A stretch of DNA of 18,374 nt, from positions 1 to 18,374 of the forward strand of contig CAYUSU010000030.1 in the NCBI GenBank assembly GCA_964447525.1, given 5' to 3'. Of this stretch, positions 6,072 to 12,575 are shown one piece after another (the stretch's first letter is position 1; every line of letters begins with the position of its first letter). The translations under genes were made by a program, and so were the position numbers. Origin of the DNA: JAFGDH01 sp964447525. GTDB lineage: Archaea > Aenigmatarchaeota > Aenigmatarchaeia > QMZP01 > QMZT01. The notes beneath the pieces were generated by a model. The model had not been told where the DNA came from, searched no databases, and saw nothing but the letters and a program-made list of their open reading frames with translations.

Positions 6072-6948
6072 CGTATTCTTCGAGTTCTTTCTTTTCAAAA
6101 GTCACCACACCGACACAGGTATCAGCTCCGCCGTAATAATAGAACATCCTTCCATTCAATTCGACAAGACCCTCTCCGAATATTACATTCCCAACCTTTC
6201 CTTCCAGTTCATATTTTTCACTCGGGGTCATAAGAGGCTCGTCAGCTCTATAAAGAATCTTGGTCGGATCATTCCTGTCAAGTATCGCCATTGATGGATG
6301 GAACACTCCTTTCTTGTCGGCAGTGTTGAAAAAAAGAACCAGATGGTCACCCACAAAAATTGGCGGAGGACCCACCTCGACGTATTTACTGTCGAATTTA
6401 TCTTCACGTATGCTCATGAACGGTTCATCATCTATTTCCCATTCCAAAAGATCATCCGATCTCGCCGCGTGGATCACCTTCCCGCCTATCAACATAAAGT
6501 ATCTTCCATCCACTTTCTCAGGGAAGATTGCAGCAGACTTTATGCCCTTGGCAATTATCCCCAACCTTTCCCAATGAACCAGATTATTCGATGTCGCCAG
6601 GGCAGTATAGACATTTTCACATCGTTCCGGGTGCTGGCCGTCGTAGGCGGTATATGTCATATAGAATTCGTCTCCGATCTTCGTTATCCTGGGATCCTCG
6701 CATCCATGCTTCTCTTCCGGTATATCCGGCCTGATCACGGGATTATCGTCATGTTTACGGAAGTTTAAACCATCATCACTTATAGCTAAACAAAGACTGG
6801 AAACCTTGTCTTCCCCTTCGGCACGATATACCAGGTAAACCTTCCTTTCATGCACCACCGCCGCAGGGTTGTATGCGCATTTGCTCTCGTATGGTTTGGA
6901 TGGATCAGGGTTCAAAACGGGATTCTTTTCGAATCTCTTAAACATCAT
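6049..6948 (-). CDS. GH130-family glycoside phosphorylase-like protein B
   Basis: This is the second GH130 propeller protein, 299 residues. Motifs are FEKNPVLNP, YNPAAVV, VYRAEG, GCEDPRI (Asp85), YMTYTAYDG, GGKVIHAARS, VGPPPIF, SMAILDRNDP, GKVGNVIFGEG and YYYGGAD. It is shorter than and clearly diverged from protein A, so it may act on a different linkage or chain length. I place the start at 6948, where the MMFKRF codons lie 24 bases after a TATATA box (6968-6976). The longer frame to 6987 would begin upstream of that box and so would not be in the mRNA. The gene is inverted relative to its neighbours. It overlaps the end of glycosyltransferase A and is divergent from glycosyltransferase B. 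Cytoplasmic; no signal peptide. Confidence 0.92.
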   Translation of the reverse strand: MMFKRFEKNPVLNPDPSKPYESKCAYNPAAVVHERKVYLVYRAEGEDKVSSLCLAISDDGLNFRKHDDNPVIRPDIPEEKHGCEDPRITKIGDEFYMTYTAYDGQHPERCENVYTALATSNNLVHWERLGIIAKGIKSAAIFPEKVDGRYFMLIGGKVIHAARSDDLLEWEIDDEPFMSIREDKFDSKYVEVGPPPIFVGDHLVLFFNTADKKGVFHPSMAILDRNDPTKILYRADEPLMTPSEKYELEGKVGNVIFGEGLVELNGRMFYYYGGADTCVGVVTFEKKELEEYVNSLLGK

Positions 6949-6967
6949 ATTGAAATTTGTAAAAACC

Positions 6968-6976
6968 GATATATAA
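6968..6976 (-). promoter_or_regulatory. TATA box of GH130 gene B
   Basis: TTATATATC on the minus strand is centred 24 bases before the ATG at 6948. Confidence 0.6.
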
Positions 6977-6997
6977 CGTTTAAACATGTATGAGAAC

Positions 6998-7005
6998 CTT
7001 TATAA
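6998..7005 (+). promoter_or_regulatory. TATA box of glycosyltransferase B
   Basis: CTTTATAA is centred 25 bases before the ATG at 7027. The two divergent genes therefore have separate boxes about 30 bases apart. Confidence 0.6.
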
Positions 7006-7026
7006 CATATTTTCCGAATTTTATTC

Positions 7027-8208
7027 ATGGATCCCGCAATAATAACGACCAGCGGAATGAATATATTGTTTCTCAGCAGCTACCCCCCGAGGAAATGCGG
7101 GATAGCGACATTCACACAGGATCTTCTCAGGTCGATAGATAACAACCCTGTTTCAGGGATGAAGTCGGGAATTATCGCTGTAAACGACAACGGGCAATTA
7201 TATGACTATTCGGGAAGGGTTATGCTTCAGATCGATGAAAATAACCCGGAAAGCTTTCGCGAAGCGGCCAGAAAAATAAACGCGATGAACGATATCAACG
7301 CGGTAAGTATACAGCACGAATTCAAGCTATTCGGTTCGGACCACGGGGAGAATCTCCTGGAATTCGTGAATGAGCTGAAAAAGCCATTAACAACCACTTT
7401 TCACACTGTCCTCCCTTATCCCTCCGAAGAGAGAAAGTCGATCGTCAGGGACATATCAGACCATTCGAAGAAAATCGTGGTGATGGCGAACAGAGGGAAG
7501 GAAATACTGACCGATCACTATAATATTGATCATTACAAGATAGAAGTCATCCCCCACGGAATACATGACGTTCCGATTGAAAAGAAAGAGGAAAAGGAGA
7601 AACTGGGATACAAAGACAGGATGATAATTTCATCATTCGGTTTCATGCGCACCGGCAGGGGAATCCGCTCTTCTGGGAAGGGATACGAATACGTTCTGGA
7701 CGCCATGCCAAAGATAATCGAGAAGTTCCCTAACGTTCTTTATCTGATAATAGGAGTGACCCACCCGAAATACCTCAAAACCGAGGGAGAATCTTATCGT
7801 TTCTATCTGGAGGGCATGGCCAGGGGTCTTGGTATAGAAAAAAACGTGAAATTCATAAACCAGTACCTTTCCCTCGAAGATTTGTTTTCTCATCTGAAAG
7901 CGACGGACGTTTACATATGTCCACCATTAAACCCGCATCAGATCACAAGCGGGACCCTGGCATATGCGATGGGATGCGGCTGCCCGATCGTTTCGACACC
8001 ATTCGAACACGCAAAAGAGATGGTCACGCCGGAAAGAGGAATATTACTGGAAGGTTTCAGAAAACCTGACCAGATTAGTGAGGCAATAACAAGTATACTT
8101 TCGAACCCGGAAATGAAGGAGAACATGGGAAGGAAGGCGTATGAGTTTACAAGAGGAATGACATGGCCGAAAGTCGCCGATTCTTATCTGAAGCTTTTCG
8201 ATGGATAA
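7027..8208 (+). CDS. GT4-like glycosyltransferase B
   Basis: This 393-residue paralogue of glycosyltransferase A shares PPRKCGIATFT (residues 20-30), VSIQHEFKLFGSDHG, VIPHGIHDVP, the insertion-bearing FGFMRTGRG loop and HQITSGTLAYAMGCG (from His304). It has the same Gln/Tyr in place of the E-x7-E glutamates. The role is transfer of an activated sugar, donor unknown. The ATG at 7027 has a TATA box at leaderless distance; Met11 (7057) is an alternative start, close to where the shared family sequence begins. Relative to A it has a 10-residue or so extra segment near residue 210. Two paired GH130/GT units side by side suggest an old duplication with inversion of one GH130 gene. Confidence 0.9.
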   Translation: MDPAIITTSGMNILFLSSYPPRKCGIATFTQDLLRSIDNNPVSGMKSGIIAVNDNGQLYDYSGRVMLQIDENNPESFREAARKINAMNDINAVSIQHEFKLFGSDHGENLLEFVNELKKPLTTTFHTVLPYPSEERKSIVRDISDHSKKIVVMANRGKEILTDHYNIDHYKIEVIPHGIHDVPIEKKEEKEKLGYKDRMIISSFGFMRTGRGIRSSGKGYEYVLDAMPKIIEKFPNVLYLIIGVTHPKYLKTEGESYRFYLEGMARGLGIEKNVKFINQYLSLEDLFSHLKATDVYICPPLNPHQITSGTLAYAMGCGCPIVSTPFEHAKEMVTPERGILLEGFRKPDQISEAITSILSNPEMKENMGRKAYEFTRGMTWPKVADSYLKLFDG

Positions 8209-8213
8209 TAATC

Positions 8214-8223
8214 ATTTTAAAAG
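8214..8223 (+). promoter_or_regulatory. TATA box of the small winged-helix-like gene
   Basis: ATTTTAAAAG lies about 29 bases before the ATG at 8248, immediately after the glycosyltransferase B stop. It gives this gene its own promoter. Confidence 0.5.
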
Positions 8224-8247
8224 GCTAACACTCATTCTAAATTTATT

Positions 8248-8559
8248 ATGATTTGGAAATATAGATTCTGGAAGAACGTAAATCCAAAATCATTCTACTT
8301 TCACATGGAAAATATAGTCAGGGGAGAAATGTTAACAGGTCACGGAACAACTGATCCGACAGAACTGGAATTCACCAAAAAGCAAGTGAGCAGAGCATTG
8401 CATAATCATGGTATATTGCGGGGATTGGATACATTTTTAGCCAGAAGAAAACTGATTCTTGACGGATACCTGACCGAAAACTCAGAAAACGTAACAATAT
8501 CATTCAGTGAGACCCAGAAAGGGATCAATAATTATTACGGGCAAGAAACAGTAGTTTAA
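8248..8559 (+). CDS. Small hypothetical protein, winged-helix-like
   Basis: I do not recognise this 103-residue protein. Residues about 40-95 read like a winged helix: helices FTKKQVSRALHNHG and LDTFLARRKLILDG, then a wing strand pair around YLTENSENVTISFSETQKG. This order resembles small PadR/MarR-like DNA-binding domains, but no family signature is decisive. No signal peptide or membrane segment is seen. It has its own TATA box and is AT-richer than the glycosyltransferases before it, like the next gene. It could be a regulator of the neighbouring carbohydrate genes; this rests on position only. Confidence 0.6.
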   Translation: MIWKYRFWKNVNPKSFYFHMENIVRGEMLTGHGTTDPTELEFTKKQVSRALHNHGILRGLDTFLARRKLILDGYLTENSENVTISFSETQKGINNYYGQETVV

Positions 8560-8640
8560 AACAAGTTTTCCCCGCCAGATTGTAATTCCCATCTTCTATC
8601 CTTTTCCTCCGACAATCGCATCGGCTGTCCTTCCCCATTA

Positions 8641-8648
8641 TTTTTTTT
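8641..8648 (+). terminator. T-run, possible archaeal terminator
   Basis: Eight consecutive T follow a pyrimidine-rich stretch 80 bases after the small winged-helix-like gene. There is no strong stem before it; archaeal termination needs only a T-run. Confidence 0.4.
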
Positions 8649-8659
8649 CAAAAATCACG

Positions 8660-8670
8660 ACCATCATGGT
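8660..8670. promoter_or_regulatory. Palindrome upstream of the 8710 gene promoter
   Basis: ACCAT-C-ATGGT is a perfect 5+1+5 palindrome ending 10 bases before the TATA box CTTAAAAGA (8681-8689). It could be an operator for the DNA-binding proteins encoded on either side, but this is unproven. Confidence 0.3.
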
Positions 8671-8680
8671 ACAAAAAGCG

Positions 8681-8689
8681 CTTAAAAGA
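8681..8689 (+). promoter_or_regulatory. TATA box of the multi-winged-helix gene
   Basis: CTTAAAAGA is centred 25 bases before the ATG at 8710. Confidence 0.55.
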
Positions 8690-8709
8690 TTTGGATGACT
8701 TGAATTAAG

Positions 8710-9867
8710 ATGACGACTAATTGGAAGTATGATCCAAAAATAATGTGCGAAGCCACCAACATATTGACAAAGGATTTTTATGCGGTTTTCGGTTCAATGT
8801 TTGATCGAAAGGGAGAATACCATGATGTAGATGGTAATATTGACACAATGGGAATAAGAGATTACATCCTTGAACGAGTCGAGTTGGATGCGCACGTACC
8901 GCAATTACGATCAATTAGCGAGATTATTGAAAAAGACCTGATACCATCGGGGATCATGAAAAAAAATCAAGACGATGAATATAGAGTCACGGACTTTGGA
9001 CTTATTGCAGCTCAACAGTCCGCCGACCACATAAAAGGATCGATGGAACTGGCGAAGGAAAAATTAACGCCGTACAGGGTTTATGGTGGTATACACAAAA
9101 ACGAAAATAACCACTGCACTCAAATAATGCACGCCAGATTATTTAAAATAATTTATGATGCCAAAGAAAACGGGATAAAAACCAGCATGCTTTTCAATAA
9201 GGCCAAAGCATATGGAATTTTCAATCAGGCCGTTAATTATGGTAAAGAGGATTTCTTTTTACTGAGAATATTGGATGATTATACCAAATTCCTTCTAAGA
9301 GACGAAAACGGATTCGTTCCCGTAATAGAAACAACGGAACATTTTTCAGTGGAAAAAATGAAAGGCATGGTCAAAATCAACGATAATGGCATAATTTCTT
9401 TCGAGCGATTTCTGATTCCAGATTACCTTTTCTGCATTGGAGACGAAGTGATCGCAAAAAAAAGGAGAGAAACGCTAGAAAAACTATGGGAAATACCGAC
9501 GATATCCGAACAGCCAAATTCGAAGGAAAGGAAATTGCTCACAAAAGCAATAAATAATTATATGGATATATCAGTTTACGGAGTGAAAGCGGAAACAACT
9601 GCACACAGGGTAAAGATAGTGAATCATATGAAACTGAAACATGAAGAAAGTCCTTTCACTTCGAGAGAATTAAGCGAAGATCTTGGAATACCAATTGGAA
9701 AAATAAACAATTATCTCATTGATCTCAAGAAACAACAGGTAATAAAACCAGCAACCATTGGAAGGAACTCTGACAAAACAAACCGCAATTACTGGGAACT
9801 GACGCCAGATTATTGGATATCGCTCGAACAAGGTGAAAATATAGTACCGAAAATTTATACGGAATAA
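8710..9867 (+). CDS. Hypothetical protein with winged-helix domains
   Basis: This 385-residue protein is not recognised as a named family. The C-terminal part (about residues 305-370) is a convincing winged helix: HRVKIVNHMKLKHEE, FTSRELSEDLGIPIGKINNYLIDLKKQQVIKP, then a YWELTP wing. An N-terminal segment ending EYRVTDFGLIAAQQ (about residues 55-105) and a middle segment (HARLFKIIYDAKENG, about 140-165) also have winged-helix rhythm. It may therefore be a multi-domain DNA-binding regulator. No enzyme motif, signal peptide or membrane segment is visible. The gene has its own TATA box and is AT-richer than the surrounding metabolic genes, as is the small gene before it, which hints at shared, possibly acquired, origin. 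Confidence 0.7.
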   Translation: MTTNWKYDPKIMCEATNILTKDFYAVFGSMFDRKGEYHDVDGNIDTMGIRDYILERVELDAHVPQLRSISEIIEKDLIPSGIMKKNQDDEYRVTDFGLIAAQQSADHIKGSMELAKEKLTPYRVYGGIHKNENNHCTQIMHARLFKIIYDAKENGIKTSMLFNKAKAYGIFNQAVNYGKEDFFLLRILDDYTKFLLRDENGFVPVIETTEHFSVEKMKGMVKINDNGIISFERFLIPDYLFCIGDEVIAKKRRETLEKLWEIPTISEQPNSKERKLLTKAINNYMDISVYGVKAETTAHRVKIVNHMKLKHEESPFTSRELSEDLGIPIGKINNYLIDLKKQQVIKPATIGRNSDKTNRNYWELTPDYWISLEQGENIVPKIYTE

Positions 9868-9914
9868 ATCTAGGCACAATCGCCCTTTTTCAATCTTTCC
9901 ACGTTCGTTTCATT

Positions 9915-10568
9915 ATGTTGGTCGATCCCAAGATCCTGAAAGGTCTGAGGAAGGTGCAGGAAGGGATCGGTAACAGGGTCATTGTTAATGATAACACTCC
10001 CCGGAAGATCCAGACTATCGGGGGATTTGATATTGCTTATACGAAAGACTATGGATATGCTTGCGGGGTTGTCCTGGACTATGAGACCTTCGGGATTATC
10101 GAAAAAAAGGTAATCAAAGCAAAGATAGATTTTCCTTATGTTTCAACGTTCCTTTCATTCAGGGAAGCCCCGTCCGTCATAAACGTTTACAATGAGCTGA
10201 GGAAGGAACCGGACGTCATAATGGTCAACGGCCACGGGATAATGCATCCAGCAAGAGCGGGGCTGGCCAGTCATGTTGGCGTTATGCTGGACAAGCCGAG
10301 CATAGGCGTTGCACAAAACAATCTTATCGGAGACTTCAAGTTCCCTTCCGACACCATGGATTTCAACCAGATCACATTCAAAGGGAATCACATCGGCTGG
10401 GTACTGAAAAGTAAGGAAGGATCCGATCCCATCTTCATTTCCCCGGGGCATAAGGTTTCCATGGAACGGTCGTTAGGGATCACCAAGCACTGCATAAAGG
10501 AGAACAAGCTTCCCGAACCAATACGCATCGCTCATTATTTCGCAGACAAAGAAGCGCATGGGCAATGA
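9915..10568 (+). CDS. nfi: Endonuclease V-like protein with altered metal site
   Basis: This 217-residue protein aligns along its length with endonuclease V, which nicks DNA or RNA one base past inosine. Visible hallmarks are GGFDIAY (Asp39), FPYVSTFLSFREAP (Tyr75, Glu84), NGHGIMHPARAGLASHVG, GVAQNNL and SPGHK (His179). The third acidic metal ligand, normally Asp in DGHG (Asp110 of the E. coli and Thermotoga enzymes), is Asn105 here (codon AAC), and HPR is HPA. All other parts look intact, so the protein may have reduced cleavage, keep inosine binding, or use metal differently. The gene follows the winged-helix gene by 47 bases and converges on a small hypothetical gene. Confidence 0.9.
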   Translation: MLVDPKILKGLRKVQEGIGNRVIVNDNTPRKIQTIGGFDIAYTKDYGYACGVVLDYETFGIIEKKVIKAKIDFPYVSTFLSFREAPSVINVYNELRKEPDVIMVNGHGIMHPARAGLASHVGVMLDKPSIGVAQNNLIGDFKFPSDTMDFNQITFKGNHIGWVLKSKEGSDPIFISPGHKVSMERSLGITKHCIKENKLPEPIRIAHYFADKEAHGQ

Positions 10569-10571
10569 AAC

Positions 10572-10579
10572 AAAAAAAA
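10572..10579 (-). terminator. T8 run directly after the 10580 gene stop
   Basis: Eight T on the minus strand begin immediately after the TAA, in the 11-base gap to the convergent endonuclease V gene. This is a plausible intrinsic archaeal terminator. Confidence 0.45.
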
Positions 10580-10909
10580 TTATCTTCCAAATTCTTTCCT
10601 TGACATAACCTTTCCGGTTTCCTCGCTGAAGTAAATATTTCCTGATTCAATCTCTTCTGCTTCTATGGAAATCGGAAAACGATCAAGAAAATGATCAGTC
10701 CAAACAGGGTTTTCTGAAACTTCGGACTTGGACCCTTTGTTTGTCCCGTAAAGTGAAACACTCCCGTCCGGATTATGTTTAACTCTACCGCACACGAAAA
10801 ATTTATACATTGTTTCCCCGTCAATCCGAATAACCGATTTACCGGCAACGACTTCTGTGTTTGTGCTTGCCTGAAAATATCCGAGTTTTTTCATGTCAAT
10901 TCCATTCAT
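10580..10909 (-). CDS. Hypothetical protein, 109 residues
   Basis: I do not recognise this protein. It is soluble-looking, with alternating beta-type segments (EVVAGKSVIRIDG, YKFFVCGRVKHNPDGSVSLYG) and an acidic C-terminal part ending SEETGKVMSRKEFGR. There is one Cys and no repeats or membrane segment. ATG codons at residues 1 and 6 are both possible starts, and neither has a clear ribosome binding site. It is divergent from guaA and convergent with endonuclease V. A T8 run follows the stop. Existence is supported by codon-like composition and the neat fit between neighbours; function is unknown. Confidence 0.6.
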   Translation of the reverse strand: MNGIDMKKLGYFQASTNTEVVAGKSVIRIDGETMYKFFVCGRVKHNPDGSVSLYGTNKGSKSEVSENPVWTDHFLDRFPISIEAEEIESGNIYFSEETGKVMSRKEFGR

Positions 10910-10982
10910 AACAATAACCTTTTTTTTCAGATAGTAATCGTTGTAAGTAAAATTAATAAATTAACAATCTCCCAAAAAATCA

Positions 10983-10989
10983 TTTAAAT
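10983..10989 (+). promoter_or_regulatory. TATA box of guaA
   Basis: TTTAAAT is centred 24 bases before the guaA ATG. Confidence 0.6.
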
Positions 10990-11009
10990 CATCCAATAAT
11001 TATTATAAG

Positions 11010-12536
11010 ATGGACAGGATCATAGTTCTCGACTTCGGTGGGCAGTACTGCCACCTGATTTCCAGGAGGATCAGGGATATTGGGGTATTTTCTGAAGTTC
11101 TTCCGAACGACACGTCAAAAGAGACGCTTGAGAAGATGGAAGGACTGAAAGGTATCATCCTTTCCGGCGGGGCCGCTTCAGTCGATGACGACAGTTCGCC
11201 AAAAATGAACAGGGATATACTGGATGTTAATGTACCGGTTCTGGGTATATGCTACGGTCACCAGCTGATATCGTATCTGGAGAAAGGTAATGTAACCATA
11301 GGTGGTGTCGGGGAATATGGTATAACTGACCTGAACGTAACCAACGGGAAGGTTCTTCTCAAAGGATTGGATAATATCACAAAAGTCTGGATGAACCACA
11401 GAGATAAGGTCGAAAACCTGCCGGAAGGATATTTGGTAACTGCCAGCACGAAAGACTGCCCGGTAGCGGCTTTCGAAAATCCGGTCAAGGGGGTTTATGG
11501 CGTCCAGTTCCACCCGGAGGTCACCCACACGGAGAACGGAACGATGGTTCTTTCCAATTTCGCGCTCGGCATATGCGGTGCGGAAAAGGAATATGATATT
11601 TCCAGTGTGATAAAAAACATAAATTCAGAAATCAGTCAAAACATCGGTGACAGGAAAGCGGTCATAGGTCTTTCCGGCGGCGTGGATTCCTCGACGGCGG
11701 CCGTTCTCGTGGGTAAGATAATCGGGAAAAAACTTACTGCAGTTTACGTGGACACCGGTTTAATGAGGCACAAGGAAACTGAGTTCATGAAACGCGTGTT
11801 CGGTGGTCAGGAGCTTGATCTGAGGATTATTGATGCAAAGAACAGGTTCTTCGACGCTTTGAAAGGGGTAACTGATCCCGAGCGAAAGCGAAAGATCATC
11901 GGGAAACTGTTCATTGATATTTTCGACGAGAACGCGAAGGATGTGGGAGCTGAGATACTCATACAGGGAACAATATACTCTGATCGGATCGAAAGCGGCA
12001 TCACGCAACACTCGTCTACTATCAAGTCCCATCACAACGTAGGCGGCTTGCCGAAGGAAATGAAACTAAGGGTTTACGAGCCGTTGAGGGATCTCTACAA
12101 GGACGAGGTCAGGAAGATAGCAAGGAAAATCGGCCTGGAAGAAGAGATCATAACCAGACATGTGTTCCCTGGTCCTGGACTGGCTGTGAGGATCGTAGGG
12201 GAGATCACACCGGAGAAGGCGGAAATCGTCAGGAAGGCCAGCCATATCGTTGAGGAAGTGCTTAAGGATAACGGATGGTACGAAAGGGTGTGGATGGGTT
12301 TTGCCGTCCTGCTTTCGATCAGGAACGTAGGCGTACAGGGGGACGAGAGGAGCTACAAATACCCCATCGTTATCCGGATAATCGAGTCGAAAGACGCAAT
12401 GACTGCAAATTTCTCGAAGATACCATACGAAATACTTGAGAAGATGTCCACGCGGATCACCAACGAGATCACTGAAGTGAACAGGGTGGTCTACGATATC
12501 TCGAACAAGCCGCCGGCCACGATGGAATGGGAATGA
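11010..12536 (+). CDS. guaA: GMP synthase (glutamine-hydrolysing), fused form
   Basis: This is a complete 508-residue GuaA, which converts XMP, ATP and glutamine to GMP. Residues 1 to about 190 are the class I glutaminase with Cys81 (GICYGHQ) and the His168/Glu170 pair (FHPE). About 200-395 is the ATP pyrophosphatase domain with the P-loop SGGVDS (222-227). The rest is the dimerisation domain, which ends in the usual PPATMEWE. Many archaea encode the two activities as separate genes, so the fused form is worth noting and may reflect bacterial-type ancestry. A TATA box at leaderless distance supports the ATG at 11010. The next gene starts 39 bases after the stop on the same strand but has its own TATA-like sequence. 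Confidence 0.97.
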   Translation: MDRIIVLDFGGQYCHLISRRIRDIGVFSEVLPNDTSKETLEKMEGLKGIILSGGAASVDDDSSPKMNRDILDVNVPVLGICYGHQLISYLEKGNVTIGGVGEYGITDLNVTNGKVLLKGLDNITKVWMNHRDKVENLPEGYLVTASTKDCPVAAFENPVKGVYGVQFHPEVTHTENGTMVLSNFALGICGAEKEYDISSVIKNINSEISQNIGDRKAVIGLSGGVDSSTAAVLVGKIIGKKLTAVYVDTGLMRHKETEFMKRVFGGQELDLRIIDAKNRFFDALKGVTDPERKRKIIGKLFIDIFDENAKDVGAEILIQGTIYSDRIESGITQHSSTIKSHHNVGGLPKEMKLRVYEPLRDLYKDEVRKIARKIGLEEEIITRHVFPGPGLAVRIVGEITPEKAEIVRKASHIVEEVLKDNGWYERVWMGFAVLLSIRNVGVQGDERSYKYPIVIRIIESKDAMTANFSKIPYEILEKMSTRITNEITEVNRVVYDISNKPPATMEWE

Positions 12537-12544
12537 TTTTTATA
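12536..12544 (+). promoter_or_regulatory. TATA box of the rubredoxin-GltS-rubrerythrin gene
   Basis: TTTTTATAT overlaps the end of guaA, about 36 bases before the GTG start. The leader contains AGGTG at 12566-12570, five bases before the GTG. Confidence 0.5.
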
Positions 12545-12575
12545 TGTTTGATCCCAAAATCATTCAGGTGTTAAG

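Noticed and set aside
6298..6768. A 156-residue plus-strand frame opposite GH130 gene B
   Set aside because: It is a shadow of the minus-strand GH130 gene, with no start signal or recognisable domain.
6949..6987. A longer N-terminus for GH130 protein B
   Set aside because: The TATA box at 6968-6976 lies inside it, so the extra codons would be upstream of transcription.
5781..7955. The identical 20-base stretch in both glycosyltransferase genes as a mobile or recombination repeat
   Set aside because: It encodes the shared HQITSG motif in the same frame of two paralogues, so common descent and protein constraint explain it.
8580..8640. A pyrimidine-rich stretch with short CCGA/TCGG and GACA/TGTC pairings as a possible small RNA
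   Set aside because: The pairings are only four bases, mutually exclusive and not GC-strong; there is no promoter at the right place.
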